Positions 33,640 through 42,713 of a stretch of 64,000 bases of DNA are shown one piece after another (the stretch's first letter is position 1; the number at the start of each line of letters is the position of its first letter). Source of the stretch: Trachythela sp. YZ-2020 (Eukaryota > Cnidaria > Anthozoa > Malacalcyonacea > Clavulariidae); contig JADLSH010000061.1 in NCBI GenBank assembly GCA_016169945.1, forward strand, positions 868,001 through 932,000. Reading direction: 5' to 3'. Made by a program: the position numbers and the translations under genes. The notes beneath the pieces are model-generated. The model ran no database searches. It was not told the origin of the DNA and saw only the letters and a list, made by a program, of their open reading frames with translations.

Positions 33640-35275
33640 CATCAGAAGTTGCATACAATAAGTAAACGAAACTACATGATACTAAATTATTTTAAAGTAC
33701 AACCGTAGGTTAATTATGTCATATTTACAAGTCATTGATTTAAAATACTTTGAGGAAAGAATGAGTTCCTAAAACGTTCCGTCTTACAAAAATAGTTTGT
33801 AAAGGCCATTATGTCTTAATTCGTAGTTAGTTAAAATTCTATTAGGTAAACATTCAGAAAGTTTGACATTATCGTGATTATCATTAAAAAACTTATCACG
33901 TCTATCTCTCAAACTAGTAATATCTAATTTCTTTAAAGCCTCGTTATACGTTAAGAAATGTAAAATAATTCTCAAAGCCCGCTTCTGTAAAACTTCAATT
34001 TCATCACTCAGGAAAACAGGAATGTTGTAGTGCCAAACTTGGGCTGCATATTCCAATACTGGTCGAATTATCGTAATATATACTGTTAACATCGTATCTA
34101 TATCTGCGTCAGCACGCTTTAATAGTCTTAGCATATAAAGTCGTTTCGTTGCTTTCTTAAGAATATTTTGAATATGTTCATTCCAGCGCAGATCATCTTG
34201 AATAGTAACTCCAAAACTCGAGCGGAATTAAAAACTTTAATAGGAGTTCCTCCAATAGTAAGTGGTGGAAAAAAACGCCCGTCCCTCGTAAATTGGATAA
34301 TTAACTCCTTACACTTCGAAACGTTAAGTTTCATATTATTCTGGGTAGTCCATGTTTCCACTTCATCTACCAATTTTTGTAAATTACTTGTACAATCGCT
34401 TGCAATACTTTCAGTGGCAGTAGTGGCCACGTATTTCCATTTATCCGTATAGTTGATTAATAGGTCATTTACCATTACAAGAAAAAGGAGAGGGCCTAAT
34501 ACAGTTACTTGAGAGACACCTCCATTGACTGGTCGCCACTCAGAAGTATTTCGTTTCAATCTAATACGTTGTTTCCTATTTGTCAAGAAATTCCTTATCC
34601 AGTTTAATAGTATCGGAGTAACACTTATATCGGACAATTTCTGGAGCAAAATGTTGTGATCAATGCGATCAGAGGCTTTCGAAAAATCTAATAAAAAAAC
34701 TATCACTGTTTTTTGAGTTCCATCAGTTTCTTTCAGCAGGTGTTGAATCAAACTAACCAATGCAAGGGTGGTGGATGAGTTTGATAGGGAACCAAATTGT
34801 CGTATATCTATTTTATCACGTATACACGCAATAACCCAGTTAACTACGAAATGTTCACAGCCTTTAGACAAATATTGGGTTGACGAGATTAGACGCAGAT
34901 CGACTTTGATATCTTTAACTGGCTTTGTTTTCGGAATAGGAACAATATCAACACACTTCCATCTAGACGGTACACATGCTTGTCGAAAAGAGGCGTTGAA
35001 AATAGACGCCATACGGCCAGCAAAAAAGGTGCATAAAGTTTTAGTACCCTGGCAGGAATGTAATTTGGGCCAGGAGACTTTTAATTGCTCAAGGACGATA
35101 ACATGTTATAGACCTCATCCTCACTTATAATGTAATCAGGAAATATTCCGTAATCAATTTCTGGAACAGGCAGAAGTGGAGAAAAATCCTGGGAGACTGA
35201 TGAGAACATGTCGTTTATTTCATCAGCCAATTGTTTGGCAGTAAAAGTTTGATTAAATAGAAAACACTAACATAT
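33640..35275 (-). mobile_element. CR1/jockey-type LINE, decayed
   Basis: Minus-strand frames 35012-34128 and 34134-33784 carry an RT. In order: an N-terminal segment (MASIFNASFRQACVPSRWKC; VDIVPIPKTKPVKDIKVDLR), palm box A FLLDFSKASDRIDHNILLQK, box B GGVSQVTVLGPLLFLVMVND and thumb WTTQNNMKLNVSKCKELIIQ. The C-terminal SIRPVLEYAAQVWH-type region reads IIRPVLEYAAQVWH. The catalytic (Y/F)xDD box is destroyed, reading YVATTATES. Box B also departs from the usual GVPQGS. Upstream, 35012-35275, further RT/linker sequence (SEDEVYNMLSSLSN, then a stop) is visible. There is no endonuclease. Confidence 0.82.
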
Positions 35276-35913
35276 TGCTAATCTGGACATTCATTCTCAC
35301 TAGATGACATGTCAAGAAATTTAGTTTTGGACATGCATTTTATTGAGGTTCAACAAAGTAGGAAAATTTGCCATTAATTACTTGAAGGATTAATATATTT
35401 ATACTATAGACATGATAATTAATAGTAGTATAACAATGTACGGATTTCATCCAAGCATACATGAAACTGTTAAGTTTAATGAACTGAATTTATTTTATAG
35501 AGGTTTATATTTCACGACCACCATGGAAAGTTTGGCCGATGCATACTTGATATTTTTCAGTACATGAACAGGTTGTTCACACTGTTACTGTATTGTTAAA
35601 TGTTAAGTTAAATGTTTTAAAACAATTCTGAAAATCAGAAACACTCAAATTTGCAGTGCACTTGCCACAATTTTGCACACTACACTGTCACACTTGAATT
35701 TGTCCCTGCTGCATAAATGTTTCCTTGTCGAAATCTGCCATATATTACCCAGTCTGGTCTCATGATCTCCCCGGGAAAAGCCTAATCAATATAATGTTCA
35801 GAATTCTTCCTTTCATGAGTAATGCTGTCTGCCATTTCATACAGTGAGTTCAAATAGGCTGCATTACACACATACCATGTCTGTGTGTCAAATTTTACCT
35901 CTAGGTGATCCAA
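35276..35913. other. Intron sequence, nothing recognised
   Basis: AT-rich, with short frames only. Confidence 0.5.
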
Positions 35914-36074
35914 GAACTTTTCAGTAATCCACTACAATACCGATATAAGATTGAGGAAACAGGAGAGATATTTAATAGTACTAAATCTAACACTAAAGAG
36001 GCATACTTGGAGTATACATTTCTTAAATCTGTTAATGCTTTAACAAGTGAACTTGATGAAATAGACATCTTTTA
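35914..36074 (+). pseudogene. C-terminal fragment of the GRF-finger protein, left arm
   Basis: A plus-strand frame of about 53 codons (SNPLQYRYKIEETGEIFNST ... NALTSELDEIDIF and TAG). It is the same protein end as on the minus strand at 39465-39304, with a few substitutions (Leu for Val, Ser for Asn). It has no start; homology with the right copy ends abruptly at 35914. Confidence 0.7.
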
Positions 36075-36629
36075 GCTGTATTTATATATGTGACAATAAA
36101 TATGTTTTAAAAAACACTGTGTTGTATGCTTTTTCGTTGCTATGTGCGCCGCTAAGTCATTATAAAGCGATCCACGAATTTACATATTATTGAGATGTAA
36201 ATAACATTTATATCTCACTTGCCTTTTAACCTTTGTGGTGAAACGGTGAAATGGAGAACATAGATATAATTTATGACGAGTTAAGACGAAATGAGAAAAA
36301 TGTCTTACAAATACATGTTTGCGAAGCGAATATATAAACATAACTCTAAGTCAAAGCTTTCATTTTATTACCAATAATACATTTAACATTACACTATATA
36401 AAATCCGCAAGACATATATACGAGAAATTTAAAAGAGAAAGCTAACATAATTCTATGCTTTGCCATGTCTTGTTAGGTGAAAGCAATTAAATCTAGTTTT
36501 TCATAGCACATTTTGTACTTTAAATCATTAAACCGGTGATTAACACAGCCAAACAGTCATCTCCCCAGACATGCCTGAGCGAACACAAACCAGATAACTT
36601 TAAGCAAACAGGTTTTACTTTTGTAAGAT

Positions 36630-36925
36630 ACTGTATGATGTCCTAAGATACTGTATGATATCCTAAAATGATATCCTAAGATACGGCATGATATCCTAAA
36701 ATGATATCCTATAAGATATGGCATGATATCCTAAGATACTGTATGATATCCTAAAATGATAACCTAAGATACTGTATGATATCCTAAGATACTGTATGAT
36801 ATCCTAAGATACTGCATGATATCCTAAAATGATATCCAATGATACTGTATGATATCCTAAAATTATATCCTAAGATACTGTATGATATCCTAAGATATTG
36901 CATAATATTCCAAGATATTGCATGT
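36630..36925. repeat. 20-bp satellite array, left arm
   Basis: About 15 copies of TACTGTATGATATCCTAAGA, some reduced to 'aaatgatatcc'. The inverted counterpart is at 38601-38755. The same unit makes up the arms of the element at 1.7-2.8 kb. Confidence 0.85.
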
Positions 36926-37475
36926 CCTGAAATAAGGAAGATAAAAATAAGGAAAATAAATTCCACTCCTCCCTTTACCTCTTTCTCTAACCCTTAATTT
37001 ATTAACTCTAACGCTTGTTCTACTTTTAACTCTGACCCTCGATCTAACTCCAACCCTTTCTCTAACCTTAACCCCAACTCCAACTCTGATACTTACGCTA
37101 AAAATAGAAATTTTCAAAACCACATATCTGTTGTCTTTGCATGGGCGGGGAGCGCCCCGATATTTATCTATCGATAAAAGTCCTGCCGGGACATATTGAC
37201 TTATGTCCTGGCGGGACTTTTTTTGCCCCGGGAGTCCCGAGGGAAAAGTGTCTTGCAAAAAGTTCGGGAGCTAGCGTTATGAGAAGAAAGTAAAAACAGA
37301 GAATTATATTTTGGAAAACAGATTTATTTCGATTTAGAACTTACAAGTAAAGGTAATATACTTCTAAGAGTATACAGTTTATAGGTAGTTTATTTAAGCG
37401 TGTACAAGACTTATTAAGAGTCATTGTTACTATTTTCGTGTGCATCAGGATAATGTTGGTCTTTGAAAATTCTTT

Positions 37476-37955
37476 TCAAAAGAAATTTTCACTTTTATCA
37501 ATAGCATCCTCTAATGCTTCTTCAGGGTCAAAGTTATCATCGTTCACAAATGCATCCCTCGTTTCCATAATCTTTTTGTGTATTGGATCTCTCTTAAGTT
37601 CTCTTATCCATAGTAGACGTTCCAGATAAATATTTTGCAAGTCTTCACGAAGCTTTGGTAGGATAAGTAAGTACGCCTTACTATTAGCTTCTTCTTCAGC
37701 AAGACCATCTGCAGTGAAGTTCTGCGTTAGCTCTTCGTATTCTGCTAAGTTTCGTTTTGATGCTTCCTCTTTTAAAGGTGCCCATGGATCGCTTTCATAT
37801 TCACCATCTACTTCGCTGTCAGTATTATCTAAACTATCCAAATCACTCTCTGGCGTAGCATCAGTTTCCACTTCATTGTCTGTATTATCTGAATTATTAA
37901 AATCGCTTTCTGACGTATCATCATCAGACTCTACGTACTTTCTTTTTCTGCCCAT
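37476..37955 (-). CDS. Acidic protein of a mobile or virus-like element
   Basis: An intact 159-codon frame with an ATG start. The N-terminus is a basic patch (MGRKRKYVE, a plausible nuclear signal). It is followed by about 50 residues of Asp/Glu/Ser/Asn repeats, then a helical C-terminal domain (AYLLILPKLREDLQNIYLER, then RDPIHKKIMETRDAFVND) ending EEALEDAIDKSENFF. I know no function. The ending resembles a fragment in the miniature Polinton (plus strand 53787-53891: EAAIDKRKFLIKRLLKE), suggesting the two elements share this gene family. A frame change just past the stop would extend the similarity, so the natural protein may have been longer. Confidence 0.55.
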   Translation of the reverse strand: MGRKRKYVESDDDTSESDFNNSDNTDNEVETDATPESDLDSLDNTDSEVDGEYESDPWAPLKEEASKRNLAEYEELTQNFTADGLAEEEANSKAYLLILPKLREDLQNIYLERLLWIRELKRDPIHKKIMETRDAFVNDDNFDPEEALEDAIDKSENFF

Positions 37956-38204
37956 CTCTACACTATGATCTGAGTCAGATTCTGCTGATGAGTTGTGATC
38001 TCGCAGAGTATAGTATTCCTTTCGCGTCTTCTTATGTTAAACCAACGATTAAACGATAGCTATAACTCCTACCTTCATCGAAGCTAACCAGTGAATGTTT
38101 TATTTTATGAACAACATAACATTTTATAATTATGCTTATACATAATTCATAATGGCTCCGATTTGATCCGATTAGGCAAGTAAACGTAGTGGATCAGATG
38201 TAAA

Positions 38205-38331
38205 TATGGGTTTTAAGGTTTTAGATAACAAAATGTTAACATATGTTCCAGAGAAGAACGCTTTAAGTTACTTTTATCCAAAACACAAAGTTTTGGAGGA
38301 CGGTGTTTCCACTATTCCTTTAGATATTTAA
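38205..38331 (+). CDS. Small intact ORF inside the inverted-repeat element
   Basis: ATG to stop, 41 codons (MGFKVLDNKMLTYVPEKNAL ... EDGVSTIPLDI). Not recognised. It is divergent from the acidic ORF and lies between it and the right-hand repeats, so it may be the start of another decayed element gene. Confidence 0.3.
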
Positions 38332-38600
38332 GTGCGTGTAAAAATAGAAATTTTCAAAACCACATATGTGTATTATCGTTGGGTGGGGAGTACCCCAGAA
38401 ATCTTGCGTATCGGGACTCCCGGGACGATAAATGTCCCGCAGGGACATAATTCAAAATGTTCCGGCGGGACTTTTTGTGTCCCTGCGAGACGTTTTGAAT
38501 GTGTAAGCGATAACAGGGACTCCCGGGACGATAAAAGTCCCGCCAGGACATAATTCAAAATGTCCCTGCGGGACTTGTTGTGTCCCGGGAGTCCCGATAC

Positions 38601-38755
38601 GATATCTTAGGATATCATACAGTATCTTAGGATATCATACAGTATCTTAGGATATCATTTTAGGATATCATACAGTATCTTAGGATATCATGCCGTATCT
38701 TAGGATATCATTTTAGGATATCATACAGTATCTTAGGACATCATACAGTATCTTA
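38601..38755. repeat. 20-bp satellite array, right arm
   Basis: Seven to eight copies of the reverse complement of TACTGTATGATATCCTAAGA, merging into 'ttacaaaagtaaaacctgtt', which is the exact inverse of the left arm at about 36610. Confidence 0.85.
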
Positions 38756-39303
38756 CAAAAGTAAAACCTGTTTGCTTAAAGTTATCTGGTTTGTGTTCGC
38801 TCAGGCATGTCTGGGGAGATGACTGTTTGGCTGTGTTAATCACCGGTTTAATGATTTAAAGTACAAAATGTACTATGAAAAACTAGATTTAATTGCTTTC
38901 ACCTAACAAGACATGGCAACGCATAGAATTATGTTAGCTTTCTCTTTTAAATTTCTCGTATATATGTCTTGCGGATTTTATATAGTGTAATGTTAAATGT
39001 ATTATTGGTAATAAAATGAAAGCTTTGACTTAGAGTTATCTTTATATATTCGCTTCGCAAACATGTATTTGTAAGACATTTTTCTCATTTCGTCTTAACT
39101 CGTCATAAATTATATCTATGTTCTCCATTTCACCGTTTCACCACAAAGGTTAAAAGGCAAGTGAGATATAAATGTTATTTACATCTCAATAATATGTAAA
39201 TTCGTGGATCGCTTTATAATGACTTAGCGGCGCACATAGCAACGAAAAAGCATACAACACAGTGTTTTTTAAAACATATTTATTGTCACATATATAAATA
39301 CAG

Positions 39304-39953
39304 CTAAAAGATGTCTATTTCATCAAGTTCATTTGTTAAAGCATTAACAGATTTAAGAAATGTATACTCCACGTATGCCTCTTTAGTGTTAGATTTAGTA
39401 CTATTAAATATCTCTCCTGTTTCTTCAATCTTATATCGGTATTGTAGTGGATTACTGAAAAGTTCGATGCCAGTATTGATCACACGAGGTTCTTGCTTCT
39501 TCCATTCGAAGAAACCACAAGCGGCTACTTTGGGGCAGCAGTAAAATAGACGGTTTTAGTTGGGTCCATCTTTCTTGACTTTTCGTTCACAGCATACCAT
39601 TCCATGTTGGCCTGTAGGTCTTGGCTCTTCGAATACATCTTCCCATTGCCAAAATTTGCTTATGGAGTGACTTTCATTTCTTCAAGAAACTTTCCCATGA
39701 TATCGTAATCTTCAGAGATATATCCATGCTTGACACACGCGTACCAAACCTTTTCAATAAACTCTTCATTAGTATATACATATTTAACTTCGTCGTCATC
39801 ATAAACGGGAACCCCTCTCTCAAACTGCGCCCCCCTGCGCCCCCCTGCGCCCCCTGCGCCCCTGCGCCCCTGCGCCCCCTGCGCCCCTGCGCCCCCCTGC
39901 GCCCCCCTGCGCCCCCTGCAGTTCTGGTTGCCTGAGAAATGGACGTCACTCAC
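39304..39953 (-). pseudogene. GRF-type zinc-finger protein, broken
   Basis: The minus-strand reading starts in a Gly/Arg/Ala/Gln-rich low-complexity segment (39920-39827), continues with a folded-looking stretch (EEFIEKVWYACVKHGYISED), and then shifts frame near 39650. It next shows a GRF zinc finger: HGMVCCERKVKKDGPN ... NRLFYCCP ... CGFFEWKK, with the Cys ligands and the FF-W core present. A TAA at 39556-39558 interrupts the finger. The C-terminal part ends …SVNALTNELDEIDIF and TAG at 39304. GRF fingers bind single-stranded nucleic acids in DNA-repair and topoisomerase-linked proteins. There is no in-frame ATG upstream; 'tttctcag' at about 39930 could be a splice acceptor. One frameshift and one stop make it non-functional. 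Confidence 0.6.
39827..39920. repeat. C-rich minisatellite 'ctgcgcccc'
   Basis: About a dozen units of CTGCGCCCC or CTGCGCCCCCC in a row; on the other strand it is G-rich with runs of 4-6 G. Two reading frames stay open and encode Gly-Arg-Arg/Gly-Ala-Gln repeats within the GRF-finger gene. It is by far the most GC-rich spot in the window. Confidence 0.85.
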
Positions 39954-40527
39954 AACATACTAATGAGTTATATATCTTCACAAAACGAAAAATACTCAAA
40001 ATATCTATCAAGCTAGGTTAAAATAATAATATAATTTGAATCTATGATAGCGTTACTATATTCTTACAACATTTTGCCAAGTTTGTAAAGCAAATATAAT
40101 ACAAAAATGTTCTGGTCATTTTTTCAATTCTTATGGCAACATGCGGGATGCCCGTAACCAACTACAACGCAACGATTTAAAACACGAAAGCACAAACCCA
40201 TTGGATGTCAAAATGCCGACAAAACAGCTTATAGGGGTGATGATTCTAGCGGTGGAAAAACATTTGGATGCCGAAAAACGAAACTATTTAGGTGTAAAAT
40301 TAGACACTTTATTCTCGTCTTCAGTCTTGGCAGAAAATACTGATTCGTTGTGTAGATACGAGGGCAGTCAGCAGCTTTTCGTTCGACCAAATATTTGGAA
40401 AGAATTCTTGTGACATTGCTCTTAAATCATACCCAAATTAAATGCCTATCGGGAAGGTTTCACGCCATCAACACTCAATAGGGACTTTAGATTTGACGAC
40501 GGCTACGAGAACGACTACGACTACGAG

Positions 40528-40662
40528 ATTTTCCCGTTAAATATATCTGCTAATACAAACGTGTTATCATCCTCTCTTTGGCGTAGCATATCCTTATAAC
40601 AACAGTTGAGCCAATGCGAGTACAGCTTTGAGTTTGTATTAGCAGATATTTAACGGGAAAAT
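40528..40662. mobile_element. MITE with 30-bp terminal inverted repeats
   Basis: The left end 'attttcccgttaaatatatc' plus 'tgctaatacaaac' is exactly mirrored on the right ('gtttgtattagcaga-tatttaacgggaaaat'). Confidence 0.75.
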
Positions 40663-40880
40663 ATGCGCCTGGCATATCGCGGCATATATTAACGCTGTTT
40701 TTATAGCTCTAATTTGTATGCCAGCTTTATAAAAACATTATTTGGTTAAAATTTGGCGTAAATTCTAAGCAGGTGGCTAAATTTAAGTCCAATTTTAGCC
40801 ATATAATGTATTCGGATAGCTGGTATACCAAGAGCGGTAAAAACAGCATTAATATATGCCGCGATATGCCAGGCGCATAT
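40661..40880. mobile_element. MITE with 40-bp terminal inverted repeats, abutting the previous one
   Basis: The ends 'atatgcgcctggcatatcgc' and 'gcgatatgccaggcgcatat' are perfect inverses, continuing into 'ggcatatattaacgctgttttta'. Its left end shares two bases with the neighbouring MITE. Confidence 0.75.
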
Positions 40881-41329
40881 TTTAGTCTAATTACAAATGA
40901 ACGAGCGCGCGCAGAATGCGAAACGCACGCGAAAACAACACGCGATCAAGCAGCAAACGCAAGATGAAAATTAACGATAAACTTTGAAAATGGTTTCTGT
41001 AGAAGAAACCGAAACGTGAGACAAAAGTATTTAAAACTTTGTAAATAATCTAGAAGAACAATAAACAAACAAAATGAAGGAACCTGGATTCAAACCCTTT
41101 AATGAACTTATAAATTGTAGCGTGTATACAAGGATTGTGCAAGTCGATGAATTATTTTCTTACAAACCCCATCATTCTGCTGGCTTTCGCACATACATCA
41201 GCAAATTGCTGGCTCCATTTGAGATCTATCGTGATCAGGATACCGAAATCTGTTTGAGCGTTGGTATGATCATCAGTGGTAGGATGGCTGAACGGTGAGG
41301 ATGCATGGTGTCACATTTATTGTCACCAT

Positions 41330-41630
41330 GAAATCACCACGTTTAGACTGGTTTCGGGTCATACACCATTTAAGGAAATACGAGGAAGAGTGACACTAGG
41401 ATACTTAACAGATCTGATGAGTACATGACATATAAGAACAATAATTACCAACTGAGAATCAACGACCGAAACTACACTTATCAAAACAAAACAAAAACAT
41501 TCTTAGGAATAGCTTCTCTTTTCGCGGAGCCGCATAATGGAATAATCTTCCCCATAGAATTATCGACAAATAGGAGAATTTCTCAATTGTTTCCTTTAAA
41601 ATACCAGTATAGTGGACCGTTAAGAAGGAC
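41330..41630 (+). mobile_element. LINE 3' fragment
   Basis: Across several frames the plus strand reads TPFKEIRGRVTLGYLTDLMS, NKTKTF, and a segment around the 'SRA...WN.LP..I' motif. These belong to the last part of L2/CR1-type ORF2 proteins. Stops and shifts are frequent and the RT core is absent. Confidence 0.5.
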
Positions 41631-42183
41631 CCCAGCGGGCACACAACGTTGTTTCGACGTTGAATTTTGGTAGAATAAAGGTTGCGACGTCGACAACCAC
41701 GTTAATTTGAAGTGGTTTTACAAACGTTATATCAACGTCAAGTAACCAACGTTGTTTCGATGTTTAATCATGGTTGATTAGGTGACGTCAACTTGACGTC
41801 TAATTGCTTTCGCTCGAAATTTCCATCTACACGAACATTTTAAAGTTCTGTCCTATCGAGTGATCGAGACGCCTAATACTATCATAGCTTATATCCGGCA
41901 TTATTAAAACGTGTTTTCATCGTCTATCCAACGACAACGTTTAAAAATGGCGTCTCTTAATTCAACCTTGATTCGAACGACGTTCAAACATTAACGACGT
42001 TATTTCAACTTCGTTTCGACGTCAAACGGCAGACGTTCAGTCAACGTTGTTACTTTAACGCTGTTTAAAGGTCATGATAGCAACGTCGATCCCATTTGCA
42101 TTTTCAACCTTTTTTCCATGTCTATCCAATGTTTGAAAGTGACGTCGTTTCAACGTTGAATCGACGTCCTTTTGACCGCTGGG
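41631..42183. mobile_element. Non-autonomous element with CCCAGCGG termini
   Basis: Begins CCCAGCGGGCAC and ends CCGCTGGG. It is internally filled with copies of 'aacgttgtttcgacgt' and 'gacgtcaac' in both orientations, so nearly the whole unit is self-complementary at low fidelity. A repeat family of this layout is common in marine invertebrates and fish, from general knowledge. Confidence 0.7.
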
Positions 42184-42396
42184 ACAGAGATGCGCGTGCG
42201 AAATGTAGTTGCATTGGAAATTCGTAGTTATTTGTAGTTAAAACATGGCACTGTATAACGTTTTCATATATATGTTAATTCACTGTGATTAGTATTCTTA
42301 GTTGACCAAACCACAGTTTTTTAAAAACTGGAAACCGAAAAACTAGATAAATATGTCTGAATAATATCTGTAATATTTTCTGACAAAAATCCTTAC

Positions 42397-42713
42397 CTAC
42401 AATCCCTCTCAAGCGCTGCACCAATTGTCCTGATCATCATAGATTTTACTGCATCCATGAACATCATGAACTGTGGAGAGATCATACCATAGTTTTGTGA
42501 TAGGGCAGCATTGGTGGTTGACAGCTTAACAACTTGAGACTGGCAATCCAGGTTTGGCCAATATTTTTCCAGCTTTTCAGTAATATAACTTGTTATGTCT
42601 TCACTTTCAGAATCGTCTTCTATCAGATCCCATTTATTACAGACGAACACGGCACATTCCGAAATAAAGCATTTAGGTAACTTATCTTTCACGAGTGTAA
42701 GTAGCTTTACGAG
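42397..42713 (-). CDS. DSTYK-like GTPase-kinase gene, exon 4 of 6 seen: G4 motif
   Basis: 317-bp exon, residues 218-322. It carries FVCNKWDLIED, where N-K-W-D is the guanine-specificity G4 motif of dynamin-type GTPases. It then continues with helix-rich sequence (ITSYITEKLEKYWP) and VVKLSTTNAAL, placed where G5 would lie, followed by FMMFMDAVKSMMIRTIGAAL. Acceptor TTATTTTAG precedes 42713 and donor TGTAG|GTAAGG follows 42397. It enters in phase 0 and leaves in phase 2, completing Arg-323 with the first base of the 30634 exon. Confidence 0.88.

Larger units (their letters stand above)
35914..39953. mobile_element. Large inverted-repeat element with GRF-finger gene and acidic ORF
   Basis: Two long inverted arms: 35914 to about 36925, and 38601-39465. 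The outer 160 bp of each arm encodes the same protein C-terminus (…KSVNALT-ELDEIDIF and stop). Then come about 600 bp of matching non-coding DNA ('ctaagtcattataaagcgatcc', 'catgcctgagcgaacacaa') and finally arrays of the TACTGTATGATATCCTAAGA unit. The centre (36930-38600) holds CTAACCC-like degenerate repeats, an acidic ORF (37955-37476), a small plus ORF (38205-38331) and GGGACTCCCGGGACGATAAA-type repeats (37150-37260 and 38400-38600). The right side continues into a fuller copy of the GRF-finger gene (to 39953). No transposase or integrase is visible. Confidence 0.75.

Noticed and set aside
39660..39949. Collagen-like protein
   Set aside because: The Gly-rich run is translation of the CTGCGCCCC minisatellite. 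Gly is not at every third position throughout and the flanks belong to the GRF-finger frame.
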